Positions 37,102-46,523 of a stretch of DNA of 64,000 nucleotides are shown here, piece after piece. Numbering within the stretch: position 1 is the stretch's first letter; every line of letters starts with the position of its first letter. A program made the position numbers and the translations under genes. The stretch covers positions 682,001 to 746,000 of the forward strand of contig NZ_CP076458.1 of NCBI RefSeq assembly GCF_018866245.1, given 5' to 3'. Origin of the DNA: Novisyntrophococcus fermenticellae (GTDB taxonomy: Bacteria > Bacillota > Clostridia > Lachnospirales > Lachnospiraceae). The notes beneath the pieces are model-generated. The model did no database searches, was not told the origin of the DNA, and saw nothing but the letters and a program-made list of their open reading frames with translations.

Positions 37102-37844
37102 TGGAGGAAACAGTTGTGAACCAGGTAACAGTAAAGAATGAGACGATGGGATATCAGATATCAGAGGCCTATAAATCGCTGCGTACCAATTTTCAATTCT
37201 GCGGTGAAGACAAGAAAGTCATTGCCATCACAAGCTGTACGATGAATGAGGGAAAGAGCAGCATCAGTATGCAGCTCGCTGTCTCCCTGGCAGAAAGTGG
37301 AAAACATGTACTGTTGATTGATGCCGACCTCAGAAAATCTGTGTTGATGGGAAGAACCAAGGTAAGCCAGAAAGGAATTATGGGGCTGACACATTTCCTG
37401 ACGGGACAGTGCACCATCCAGGAGACAATCTGTGCTACGAGTGTTAAAAATTTTCACCTTATATACTCGGGACCATTTCCGCCGAACCCGGCCGAGCTCT
37501 TGGGCGGAAAATATTTCAAAAGCTTAATTGAAGCCATTAGAAATGTGTATGACTATGTGATTATCGACACACCGCCTCTTGGAAGCGTCATTGACAGTGC
37601 CATTATAGCAGAAATCTGCGATGGAGCCATCATGGTAATCGAGTCAGGCGTCATCAGTTACCGCTTTGCCCAGGAGGTAAAAAAACAGCTGGAAAAAAGC
37701 AATTGCCCGATTCTTGGTGTGGTCCTGAATAAAGTCGATATGCACAAACAGAGTTATGAGAAGTATCATGGAAGATATTACGGAAGACATTACGGAAAGT
37801 ATCAAGGCAAGTATGAGGAAAAATCAGAGGAGAGTAAGGAATGA
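37101..37844 (+). CDS. cpsD: CpsD/CapB-type tyrosine-protein kinase
   Basis: The 247-aa BY-kinase has Walker A in SCTMNEGKSSIS, Walker A' in LLIDADLRKS and Walker B in YVIIDTPPLGS. The C-terminal tail is tyrosine-rich (YEKYHGRYYGRHYGKY), the usual autophosphorylation cluster. With the CpsC adaptor and CpsB phosphatase it controls polymer export and length. The next gene overlaps by ATGA. Confidence 0.92.
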   Translation: MEETVVNQVTVKNETMGYQISEAYKSLRTNFQFCGEDKKVIAITSCTMNEGKSSISMQLAVSLAESGKHVLLIDADLRKSVLMGRTKVSQKGIMGLTHFLTGQCTIQETICATSVKNFHLIYSGPFPPNPAELLGGKYFKSLIEAIRNVYDYVIIDTPPLGSVIDSAIIAEICDGAIMVIESGVISYRFAQEVKKQLEKSNCPILGVVLNKVDMHKQSYEKYHGRYYGRHYGKYQGKYEEKSEESKE

Positions 37845-38599
37845 GAAAAGGTATTTCGGCAGTTATGCTGATTCTTTGCATTCTACTTGGGACAGGTGTG
37901 GTTGTTGTATATATTACAGGAGACAGACAGGGTCCCCGGATTACGATTCCGGATGCTGACATGACCTATGTGGAGGGAACGGATACCGGTACCCTGCTCG
38001 AAGGTGTACAGGCAGTCGACCAGAAAGACGGAGATGTAAGCGATTCACTTATGATTGAATACATCCTGCCGGATGTGAATCAGACGAAGGCATCTGTGGT
38101 CTATGCAGCAAGGGACAAGAAGAACAATGTGACGAAAAAGTCCAGAATCGTAGAATATCAGGCCAATGGTGCAGCCACTTCTGAATCGGATGTAGAAAAT
38201 CAGGAGACTCCGCAGCCAGAGGCTCCGGCAGCTGAAACGAGTGGAGAAGGAAACCCGGAAGAACCTGCGGATTCTTCCACAGAAACTTTCGCCCCGGTAA
38301 CCTCGTCCGATGGAGAGACGGCCAATGAAGAGGCGATTGCTGCTTTACCGGCAGGAAGCCCCAGGTTCTATCTGACAGAATATGAATCGACCCTTCCGGT
38401 CGGAAGCACCTTTTATGCACTGAGCTATGTAAAAGAAATTCAGGATGATAAAGACAGTAAAGAGAAATTGTACCGCGATATACAGATTAAGGGCGAGGTA
38501 AACAGCAGCACAGCCGGAACTTATGAAGTACATTATCATGTCGTGGACAGTGACGGGAACAATTCCAACACGGCCGTTTTGAAGGTAACGGTACAGTAG
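37841..38599 (+). CDS. Membrane-anchored protein with Ig-like (DUF5011-type) domains
   Basis: The 252-aa product has an N-terminal membrane helix (5-27), an Ig-like domain (about 30-110; the VDQKDGDVSD pattern is typical of DUF5011), an acidic Pro/Glu/Ser-rich linker and a second Ig-like domain (about 160-250; STAGTYEVHYHVVDSDGN). Its function is unknown. Overlap with the kinase gene places it in the polymer assembly operon, where an extracellular structural or scaffold role is plausible. Confidence 0.75.
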   Translation: MRKGISAVMLILCILLGTGVVVVYITGDRQGPRITIPDADMTYVEGTDTGTLLEGVQAVDQKDGDVSDSLMIEYILPDVNQTKASVVYAARDKKNNVTKKSRIVEYQANGAATSESDVENQETPQPEAPAAETSGEGNPEEPADSSTETFAPVTSSDGETANEEAIAALPAGSPRFYLTEYESTLPVGSTFYALSYVKEIQDDKDSKEKLYRDIQIKGEVNSSTAGTYEVHYHVVDSDGNNSNTAVLKVTVQ

Positions 38600-38678
38600 C
38601 AGTACATTTTGCCATATAGCTCGAGATGCGCTTATCCCGCAGCTGAATCGGTATCAAAATGAAGGGGACGATTTGTGA

Positions 38679-40094
38679 ATGTACAGGAAATTTAGTAGTG
38701 GTTGGATGAAGCACTGTGATTTCATACTATTTGACATCGTATGTGCAGAACTCTCCTATCTGTTAGCAATCCTTATACGTAACGGCATGGGAGGGATTGA
38801 ATATGGTATTTACCAGAATGCGGCTCTGTTGCTGCTTCCGCTTGAATTTATAGTGGGTATCTTTTTCTCCAGTTATAAAAATATCCTGCGCCGGGGTTAT
38901 CTGAAAGAACTAAAAGCAGTGTTCTTCCATACCAGCGAGGTATGGGCCGGATTTCTTATGATTATCTACCTGCTCAGAATTACACAAAAATTCTCAAGAA
39001 CCGTATTTCTGGTGGCATGGACATTACATATAGTGTTCAGCTACATGGTCAGAGTATTTTGGAAAGGTTTTCTCAAAAAGAAATTTCAGGAGAATGGAAA
39101 TCGGGCACTTGTCATCGTCACTTCCAGCCAGCTGGCTACGAAGACAGTGGAAATTATCCGGGAGAACAATACATATGGTCTGAAAATCATGGGACTGATT
39201 ATTCTGGATAAGAACTGTGAAGGAGATTATTATGCCGGGACACCCGTTGTTGCCTGTAAGGAGAATGCAGAGGAATATCTGTGCAGAAACTGGGTGGATG
39301 AGATATTTGTTAATCTTCAGGAATATCTGAGTTCTCCCAAAGACTTAATTGAAGCGTGTGAGCTTATGGGGATTACGGTACATCTGCGGGTGGCAAGGAT
39401 TGATGAATTAAAATCAACCCGGAAAATCGTCCAAAATCTGGCAGGTTACACCGTCATTACCAACACGGTTAATACCATGGACAGCCGTCAGGCAAGCCTG
39501 AAACGCCTGATCGACATCTGTGGAGGACTGGCAGGCACGGTATGTACCTTTCTTATCTGCCTCTTTATCGGCCCTATTATTTTTTTTAAGTCTCCGGGAC
39601 CAATCTTTTATACGCAGATACGAATCGGTAAGAACGGACGTACCTTTAAGATCTATAAATTCCGAAGCATGTATATGGACGCCGACCAGCGTAAGAAGGA
39701 ACTGATGGAACAAAACCAAGTAAAAGACGGAATGATGTTCAAGATAGAAAATGATCCCAGAATCATCAAAGGAATCGGACATTTCATACGGAACCACAGT
39801 CTGGATGAATTTCCACAGTTCATCAATGTATTAAAAGGTGAGATGAGCATGGTCGGGACAAGACCGCCGACCGTGGATGAATGGGTCAGATATTCTCCAA
39901 GTCATCGGATACGGATGTCTGCCAAGCCGGGAATCACCGGGATGTGGCAGGTGAGCGGCAGGAGCGGCATCACGAACTTTGAAGACGTTGTAAAGTTAGA
40001 CGAGTCCTATATCAGGGAATGGAGTTTTGCGCTGGATTTTAAGATTATCTTTAAGACAATCAGAGGAATGTTTTCCGGGGACGGAGCGGCGTAG
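38679..40094 (+). CDS. Exopolysaccharide polyprenyl-phosphate sugar-1-phosphate transferase (initiating enzyme)
   Basis: The 471-aa protein has four or five N-terminal membrane helices (about 10-135), a CoA-binding-like middle domain, a further helix near 275-300 and the bacterial sugar transferase domain (PF02397) with [33 protein letters not shown] and [13 protein letters not shown]. This is the WbaP/CpsE type that transfers the first sugar phosphate to undecaprenyl phosphate to start each repeat unit. Confidence 0.93.
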   Translation: MYRKFSSGWMKHCDFILFDIVCAELSYLLAILIRNGMGGIEYGIYQNAALLLLPLEFIVGIFFSSYKNILRRGYLKELKAVFFHTSEVWAGFLMIIYLLRITQKFSRTVFLVAWTLHIVFSYMVRVFWKGFLKKKFQENGNRALVIVTSSQLATKTVEIIRENNTYGLKIMGLIILDKNCEGDYYAGTPVVACKENAEEYLCRNWVDEIFVNLQEYLSSPKDLIEACELMGITVHLRVARIDELKSTRKIVQNLAGYTVITNTVNTMDSRQASLKRLIDICGGLAGTVCTFLICLFIGPIIFFKSPGPIFYTQIRIGKNGRTFKIYKFRSMYMDADQRKKELMEQNQVKDGMMFKIENDPRIIKGIGHFIRNHSLDEFPQFINVLKGEMSMVGTRPPTVDEWVRYSPSHRIRMSAKPGITGMWQVSGRSGITNFEDVVKLDESYIREWSFALDFKIIFKTIRGMFSGDGAA

Positions 40095-40123
40095 AACAGG
40101 AGTTGGAGAAAGAGGGAGAGAGA

Positions 40124-41374
40124 ATGGATAAGCAGTATCGTATAGCAGTGGCCGGAACGGGCTATGTCGGGTTGTCGATTGCAGTATTGCTGGCGCAGCA
40201 TCATATCGTGACGGCGGTTGATATTATCGAATCAAAGGTGAAACTTGTTAACAACCAAAAATCTCCGATACAGGATGAATACATAGAAAAGTATCTGGCA
40301 GAAAAACCGCTGCATCTGACCGCAACGCTGGATGCAAAGGCAGCATACAGTGATGCGGACTTTGTTGTAATTGCAGCTCCTACGAATTATGACTCCACTA
40401 CACAGCATTTTGATACCACAGCAGTTGAAACAGCCATCAAACAGGTTATATCATATAATCCGAATGCGATGATTGTCATTAAATCTACGATACCGGTTGG
40501 GTATACAGAGAGTATCAGAGAAAAGACAGGCAGTAAGAACATCCTTTTTAGCCCGGAGTTCCTTCGGGAGAGCAAAGCCCTTTACGACAACCTGTATCCG
40601 AGCCGTATCATCGTCGGCACACGTATGGAAGATGAGCGTTTAGTAGAGGCTGCACATACATTCGCAGCATTGCTTCAGGAAGGGGCTATTAAGGAAGAGA
40701 TTGATACCCTTTTCATGGGATTTACTGAAGCGGAGGCAGTTAAGCTGTTTGCCAATACCTATCTGGCGTTGCGGGTTTCCTATTTCAATGAGCTGGATAC
40801 TTATGCGGAGATGAAAGGGTTGAATACACAACAGATTATCGAGGGTGTATGCCTGGATCCGCGTATTGGAAGTCATTATAACAATCCATCTTTCGGTTAT
40901 GGCGGATACTGTTTGCCGAAGGATACAAAACAGTTGCTGGCGAATTATGCGGATGTACCTGAGAACCTGATCGAAGCAATCGTCGAATCCAACAGAACAC
41001 GTAAAGAATTTATTGCAGACCGCGTTTTGAAAATGGCGGGCTATTACGATTACGATGAAGATACAGAATACCGCAGCAGTATGGAAAAACAGGTTGTGGT
41101 CGGTGTCTATCGTCTGACGATGAAGAGCAACAGTGATAACTTCCGCCAGAGCTCCATTCAAGGGGTTATGAAACGTGTAAAAGCGAAAGGAGCAACGGTG
41201 ATTATCTACGAACCAACACTTGAGGATGGCGGCACATTCTTTGGCAGTGAAGTGGTGAATGATTTGAATGAATTTAAGAAGAAGTGTGATGCGATTATAG
41301 CGAATCGTTATGATAGTTGTTTGGAGGATGTGGAGGGGAAGGTTTATACAAGGGATATATTTCAGAGGGATTAA
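40124..41374 (+). CDS. ugd: UDP-glucose/GDP-mannose 6-dehydrogenase family enzyme, copy 1
   Basis: The ATG at 40124 follows GGGAGAGAG; an upstream TTG at 40103 is less likely. The 416-aa protein has a Rossmann GTGYVGLS motif at the N-terminus, the helical dimerisation centre and the catalytic cysteine in [14 protein letters not shown]. It most likely makes UDP-glucuronic acid for the polymer. A second copy lies at 48745. The two proteins are very similar but the DNA has diverged. Confidence 0.92.
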   Translation: MDKQYRIAVAGTGYVGLSIAVLLAQHHIVTAVDIIESKVKLVNNQKSPIQDEYIEKYLAEKPLHLTATLDAKAAYSDADFVVIAAPTNYDSTTQHFDTTAVETAIKQVISYNPNAMIVIKSTIPVGYTESIREKTGSKNILFSPEFLRESKALYDNLYPSRIIVGTRMEDERLVEAAHTFAALLQEGAIKEEIDTLFMGFTEAEAVKLFANTYLALRVSYFNELDTYAEMKGLNTQQIIEGVCLDPRIGSHYNNPSFGYGGYCLPKDTKQLLANYADVPENLIEAIVESNRTRKEFIADRVLKMAGYYDYDEDTEYRSSMEKQVVVGVYRLTMKSNSDNFRQSSIQGVMKRVKAKGATVIIYEPTLEDGGTFFGSEVVNDLNEFKKKCDAIIANRYDSCLEDVEGKVYTRDIFQRD

Positions 41375-41466
41375 ATTCGATTTGGAGATATGTGAAATGG
41401 ATTAGATTTCAATTTAGAGGCTTGATACGAAATAAATTTACAAACAAAGGCAATGGATGGAGCAGG

Positions 41467-42603
41467 ATGGAATTGGAGAAGAAACTAAAGGTAGGGATGT
41501 TCGGCCACAAACGTGTGCCTTCCAGAGAGGGAGGCATTGAAATCGTTGTGGAGGAACTTGCGAAACGGATGGTGAGAGATGGTCACCAGGTCACTTGCTA
41601 TAACAGGGCAGGCCATCACGTTAGTGGGGCAGAATATGACGCTGAAATAAAAAGTGAATATGAGGGAATCCGTCTGAAAACAGTTCCTACTATTGAGAGG
41701 AAAGGGCTGGCGGCAGTTTCTTCCTCATTCTTTTCGGTATTGTGCTGCGCTTTTGGAAAATATGATGTGGTACATATCCATGCGGAGGGTCCGGCGCTGT
41801 TTTGTTGGATTCCGAAGTTGTTTGGAAAAAGAGTAGTGTGTACTGTTCACGGGATTGATTGGCGGCGTGAAAAGTGGCAATTTGGCATTGGCTCTAAAAT
41901 AATCCGATTGGGCGAAAAGAATGCTGTCAGATATGCGGATGAAATCATAGTTCTAAGCAAAGGCGTACAGGATTATTTCAAACAAACCTACGGGCGTAAA
42001 ACACGATTTATTCCTAATGGTGTGAACAGACCGAAAATCAGACCGGCAAAATTAATTACAGAGAAATTGGGGCTTGAAAAAGATTCTTATATATTATTTC
42101 TTGGCCGCCTTGTGCCGGAAAAAGGAGTTCAGTACCTGATTGAGGCATACAAGCATGTGGATACCGACAAGAAACTTGTGATTGCCGGTGGTAGTTCTGA
42201 TACGAATACTTTCACACAGGAATTAAAAGAACTTGCAAAGGACGACGACAGGATTATTTTCACAGGATTTGTACAGGGGCAGACTCTGGATGAACTGTAT
42301 AGTAATGCGTATGTGTACTGCTTGCCATCTGATTTGGAAGGAATGCCTTTAAGTTTATTAGAGGCAATGAGTTATGGAAATTGCTGCTTAACTTCTGATA
42401 TAGCTGAATGTACAGAAGTGGTAGAAGACAAGGCATTGATTTTTAGAAAGTCGGATATAGAAGACTTGAAAGAAAAGCTGCAGTTTGCCTGTGATCATCC
42501 TGAAGAAGTACAGAAATTGAAAGATGGAGCAGCTAATTTTATCTGCCGGAAGTACAACTGGGATGATGTGGTGAAGCAGACGCTGAAATTATATAGAAAG
42601 TAA
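41467..42603 (+). CDS. Glycosyltransferase family 4 (rhamnosyltransferase-like)
   Basis: The ATG at 41467 has GGAG 6 nt upstream; the frame stays open upstream into ugd without a good start. The 378-aa protein begins with VGMFGHKRVPSREGGIEIVVEELA, the N-terminus seen in Cps2T-type transferases, and has the GT4 C-terminal features LFLGRLVPEKG and EGMPLSLLEAM. It adds one sugar to the lipid-linked repeat unit in the cytoplasm. Donor and acceptor cannot be told. Confidence 0.88.
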   Translation: MELEKKLKVGMFGHKRVPSREGGIEIVVEELAKRMVRDGHQVTCYNRAGHHVSGAEYDAEIKSEYEGIRLKTVPTIERKGLAAVSSSFFSVLCCAFGKYDVVHIHAEGPALFCWIPKLFGKRVVCTVHGIDWRREKWQFGIGSKIIRLGEKNAVRYADEIIVLSKGVQDYFKQTYGRKTRFIPNGVNRPKIRPAKLITEKLGLEKDSYILFLGRLVPEKGVQYLIEAYKHVDTDKKLVIAGGSSDTNTFTQELKELAKDDDRIIFTGFVQGQTLDELYSNAYVYCLPSDLEGMPLSLLEAMSYGNCCLTSDIAECTEVVEDKALIFRKSDIEDLKEKLQFACDHPEEVQKLKDGAANFICRKYNWDDVVKQTLKLYRK

Positions 42604-42615
42604 TAGAGAGAAGTA

Positions 42616-43604
42616 ATGGAAAAGAAACACTATGGTGCGATTGGTGGATTGAGGATGATTGCTGCATTTGGCATTGTAATGATGTATGTAAGAGCGAATT
42701 CAAATTATGAAATATCAGGTTACGTGTATAACACAATTATTTCGTCATTTACAAACTTTGTGTTTCTCTTCATGACTGTTTCGGCATTTGGAATGTGCTG
42801 CGGTTACTACGATAAGGTACTTAACAATAAAGTAGATTGGCAGGATTTTTACGGAAAGCGTTTTAAGAAAATCCTCCCATTTTTTGGAGTTCTTGTACTG
42901 CTTGATATTGTTATGTCACCGTCAGCAGGAGCTTTGTGTGAGGCATTTGCCGATTTGACGTTGCTGTTTGGCTTCCTGCCTGATGCGGGGAATATTACAG
43001 TAATCGGTGTCGGGTGGTTTCTTGGACTGGTATTTGTATTTTATCTAATATTTCCGTTTTTCTGTGTACTTTTGGCAAATAAAAGACGGGCGTGGATTAC
43101 ATTCGCGGCCAGCTTAGTTTATAACCTTGTGTGTTCAAATTATTTTGCGGTTGGCCGAACAAATATTTTGTATAGTGTCTGCTTTTTTGTTGCAGGCGGC
43201 CTGATTTATTTATATCGGGATAAAATTTCAAAGTGGAATCAGTGGATTGCACTCGGAGCTGCCGGATGCGCGGCTGTACTCTACTATGTTGTTGGCGAAA
43301 ATGCAGCAATGTGTTTGCTGGTATCCAGCACCGTGTTAATTTGTGCAATTATTAATCGGGGGGGGTACTGGAGAACAGGGTTACAAAGTTCTTCAGCGGC
43401 ATCAGTATGGAGCTCTATCTCTCACACATGGTTATATTCCGTGTGATTGAGAAATCAGGTATCAATTGGATGTTTGGAAATGGATGGCTGCAATATGCGG
43501 TTACGGTCGTGGCTGTGCTGACGGGAGCGACTGTGTTTGCGGTTGTTATGCAGAGGATATTTGGTTTGGTTAAGAAAAAAGTAAGTGTGAGAAGTATCGG
43601 TTAG
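42616..43604 (+). pseudogene. Acyltransferase-3 gene, out of frame at a G8 tract (putative phase-variable, OFF)
   Basis: The first frame (42616-43446) encodes 276 aa of a polytopic PF01757 acyltransferase. At the G run 43358-43365 the reading frame leaves the family sequence. The missing end, VLENRVTKFFSGISMELYLSHM and onward to 43604, is intact in another frame. One more G (9), or two fewer (6), would join the parts into about 329 aa. Such proteins O-acetylate polysaccharides. The clean split exactly at a homopolymer is what slipped-strand phase variation looks like. A sequencing error gives the same picture. A paralogue at 45777 has its G run at the same codons. Confidence 0.8.
43358..43365 (+). 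repeat. Poly-G tract, G8, in acyltransferase gene
   Basis: Homopolymer of 8 G in the coding strand at an Asn-Arg-Gly-Gly position. The current count puts the downstream part out of frame. Confidence 0.95.
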
Positions 43605-44030
43605 ATAAATTGATAAACACATGAATTGGGAAAATAGCGGCTGGAAATAAGCTGCTTGAGCATAGAAAAGAAACATAGCATTTATGAAAAGAGTAACTGA
43701 AAGACATTAGAACAAGAGGAAGATTAAGATGCGGATATTAATGATTAACAATCTCCTCTATCCCAACAAAGGTAGTGAGATGTACATAGTGAAAAAGCCT
43801 TAAAAATGGCGTATTTACGGCATTTTTTGAGAGATGGATGGGGTCGTGAGAGGTGCTTTTATCTCGGAACCTTCATTTGGTAACAGCAGATGATTTTATC
43901 ATAAGGACTTTTAGTATCACTACCTGCGTTTGGATAGAGCACTCTGGTTTATGAGTAATACATCGGAAGTGTTTTATCCGAATGGGGGATATGAAACAAA
44001 GGAAAATCACAGCACGAAAAAGGAAAAATT
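43605..44030. other. Non-coding stretch with a glycosyltransferase remnant
   Basis: These 426 nt hold no intact gene. A truncated start of a glycosyltransferase gene is at 43729-43803. The remainder (43804-44030) shows no recognisable gene, repeat or terminator. Confidence 0.6.
43729..43803 (+). pseudogene. 5' remnant of a glycosyltransferase gene
   Basis: An AAGAGGAAGA RBS and 24 codons (MRILMINNLLYPNKGSEMY...) end in TAA. The sequence resembles the N-terminus of the intact transferase at 44031 (MRIIEINKFLFPNGGSETY). It looks like the leftover 5' end of a second transferase gene, possibly the one whose 3' half is attached at 45235-45752. Confidence 0.6.
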
Positions 44031-45752
44031 ATGCGTATTATCGAAATAAATAAATTTTTATTCCCAAACGGCGGATCAGAGACGTACATATTTAAGCTAG
44101 GTGAGGCACTGGAGCAGCATGGACACGAGGTTCAGTACTTCGGTATGGACCACAAGGGCCGCTGCGTTGGCAACCGGGTCAATGCTTACACGTCTGATAT
44201 GGATTTCCACGGAGGGTCGAAACTGAGCAAGCTGACCTACCCAATCAAGACAATCTACAGCAAAGAAGCACGGGTGCAGTTGCGGAAAGTGCTGGACGAC
44301 TTCCAGCCAGATGTCTGTCACCTGAATAATTTTAACTACCAGCTGACGCCTTCCGTGATTCTGGAAATCGTGAAGTGGCGCAAGGAGACTGGGCATAAGT
44401 GCAAGATCGTCTTTACGGCGCATGACTATCAGCTGGTCTGCCCGAACCATCAATTAAAGAACCCTATTACACATGAGAACTGTGAGAAGTGCCTTGGCGG
44501 TCATTTCGTGAACTGTGCGAAAGGCAAATGTGTTCACGGCTCTACTGCGAAGTCTATCGTGGGCATGATGGAAGCAGAATTTTGGAAATGGAATGGTGTC
44601 TACAAGTATATTGACAAAATCATTTGCTGCTCGGAGTTCCTGAAAACGAAGATGGACACCAATCCATTGTTTGCGACTAAAACTATTGCGATGCACAACT
44701 TTGTGGAAAAAGTGGAGCCTAAAGAAGTTGAGAACCAGGACTATGTTCTGTACTTCGGCCGTTTCTCTGAGGAAAAGGGCATCAACACACTGGTTGAAAC
44801 CTGCAATCTGTTACCAGATATTCAGTTTATCTTTGCTGGTTCCGGTCCACTGGAAGACAGGGTCAATCAGCTGAAAAATGTTAAGAATGTTGGTTTCCAG
44901 ACTGGTGACGCACTGGACAAACTGATTCGGGAAGCAAAGTTTTCCATCTGCCCTTCGGAGGTATACGAGAACTGCCCATTCTCCGTTATGGAGAGTCAGC
45001 AGCGCGGGACTCCGGTCATCGGTGCAAGCATTGGTGGTATTCCTGAATTGATCACCGATGGCGTGGATGGACGACTGTTCACAAGCCGGGATTCCAAGCA
45101 ATTGGCAGATATCATTAAAGAACTTTGGAACAATCCGGTAGAAACTGATAACTACGCAAAGGCGTGTCTAAACCTTGAACGAGATGACCTGGAGGCATAC
45201 TGCAATAAGCTCATCCCGATTTATCTGGGGGGGGTAATCCTCTGTAAGTATCAGCGGGTGGATTATGCGCTGTACTTTGGTCGCTTTTCCGAGGAGAAAG
45301 GTATTGGCACGCTCATCAAAGTCTGCAAGGAACTGCCGAATGTGCAGTTCATCTTCGCCGGCACTGGTCCGCTAGAGGACAGCATTAAGGGTGTTAAGAA
45401 CATCAAGAACGTCGGCTTCCAGAAGGGCGAAGCACTGGAAGAGCTCATCCGTGAGGCACGGTTCTCCATCTACCCGTCAGAGTGGTACGAGAACTGTCCG
45501 TTCTCCGTGATGGAATCCCAGATGTATGGCACGCCGGTGCTGGGAGCGAACATCGGAGGCATCCCGGAACTGATTCAGCTAGGCAAGACCGGCGAGTTAT
45601 TTGAGAGTGGTAATGTGGAGGATCTGAAAAAGAAGATCCAGAAGCTCTGGTGGGATAAGAAGCTGTGTCAGCAGTATAGCGAGAACTGTAAGGACATCAG
45701 CTTCGATACCATCGATGAGTATTACGAGAAAATTATGAAGGTGTATCAGTAA
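44031..45752 (+). CDS. Glycosyltransferase family 4 with duplicated C-terminal domain joined at a G8 tract
   Basis: Residues 1-400 form a complete GT4 enzyme: N-terminal NGGSETYIFKL, a cysteine-rich loop around CEKCLGG, and C-terminal VLYFGRFSEEKG and ENCPFSVMESQQRG. After a G run (45227-45234) a second copy of the donor-binding half follows (ALYFGRFSEEKGIG, ENCPFSVMESQMYG), without its own acceptor domain. With 8 G the product is 573 aa. With 7 G a TAA follows at once (401 aa), and with 9 G a stop comes four codons later (405 aa). The extra half is probably the 3' end of a deleted second transferase gene. Whether the fused form is made is unknown. Confidence 0.8.
   Translation: MRIIEINKFLFPNGGSETYIFKLGEALEQHGHEVQYFGMDHKGRCVGNRVNAYTSDMDFHGGSKLSKLTYPIKTIYSKEARVQLRKVLDDFQPDVCHLNNFNYQLTPSVILEIVKWRKETGHKCKIVFTAHDYQLVCPNHQLKNPITHENCEKCLGGHFVNCAKGKCVHGSTAKSIVGMMEAEFWKWNGVYKYIDKIICCSEFLKTKMDTNPLFATKTIAMHNFVEKVEPKEVENQDYVLYFGRFSEEKGINTLVETCNLLPDIQFIFAGSGPLEDRVNQLKNVKNVGFQTGDALDKLIREAKFSICPSEVYENCPFSVMESQQRGTPVIGASIGGIPELITDGVDGRLFTSRDSKQLADIIKELWNNPVETDNYAKACLNLERDDLEAYCNKLIPIYLGGVILCKYQRVDYALYFGRFSEEKGIGTLIKVCKELPNVQFIFAGTGPLEDSIKGVKNIKNVGFQKGEALEELIREARFSIYPSEWYENCPFSVMESQMYGTPVLGANIGGIPELIQLGKTGELFESGNVEDLKKKIQKLWWDKKLCQQYSENCKDISFDTIDEYYEKIMKVYQ
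45227..45234 (+). repeat. Poly-G tract, G8, at glycosyltransferase domain junction
   Basis: Homopolymer of 8 G followed by TAATCC. Only one of the three frame states (8 G, or changes by three) reads through into the extra half. Confidence 0.95.
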
Positions 45753-45776
45753 GACTGGTATGTGAGGAGAGAACTT

Positions 45777-46523
45777 GTGGCTACAAAAGCGGATCGATAT
45801 GAGGGAATAGACGGCTTAAAGGCGTATGCCATTATTGGCATCGCACTGATGCAAGTCCTCGCAAATGGAGAATATGGAATAGGAGGATTTGTGTTTGAGT
45901 GGCTTATTCCGTCTTTCACAAACCTCGTTTTCCTTTTTATGATGGTCAGTGGCTTTGGTATGTGCTGTGGCTATTACCAGAAAATTGTTGACCAGAAGAT
46001 AAGTGTAGAGGACTTCTATAAGAAGCGGTACATCAAAATCTGGCCATACTTTGCACTGCTTTGTGCACTGGACTTTGTGATTTCGCCGAGTAAGGAATCC
46101 TTGTTTGAAATTTTCGCAAATTTAACTTTGTGTCAGGGACTTCTGCCGAATGCGAAGATTTCTGTCATCGGTGTGAGTGGACACTGGCCGTTATTTTTGT
46201 GTTCTATATGCTTTTCCCGTTCTTCTGCATTGCAGCACTAATTTATACCCTCGGATGCAATCGGGGGGGGGGGACTGGTCAATCCAGTTGCCAAGTTTCT
46301 CGGTGGTATCTGCTTCGAGATTTACCTGTGCCACATGGTAATTTATCGTGTGCTTGAGAAGTTGCACCTCATTCATCTATTTGGAAACGGTCTGCTGGCA
46401 TATATCTTCACAGCTATTGCAGTAATTTGTGGTTCAGTTGTGTTTTCGGTATGTGCCAAGTGGTTCTTAAATAAAATCGAAACATTCTTAAAAGAGAGAG
46501 TTAGGAGAGTTAATCATGTCTGA
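45777..46523 (+). pseudogene. Acyltransferase-3 gene, degraded, with a G11 tract
   Basis: A GTG at 45777 with GGAG upstream opens a frame paralogous to the acyltransferase at 42616 (GFGMCCGYYQKIVD vs AFGMCCGYYDKVLN). The family sequence is broken three times: a 1-nt loss near 46168 moves WTLAVIFVFYMLFPFFC into another frame; about 100 residues present in the paralogue are missing after FPFFC; and the G run 46263-46273 sits before VNPVAKFLGGICFEIYLCHMV in a third frame. The G run is at the same Asn-Arg-Gly-Gly site as in the paralogue. With the internal deletion this copy is likely dead. The end overlaps the radical SAM gene start by 8 nt. Confidence 0.8.
46263..46273 (+). repeat. Poly-G tract, G11, in degraded acyltransferase gene
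   Basis: Longest homopolymer of the window apart from A runs. A count of 10 would join the preceding and following frames. Confidence 0.95.
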
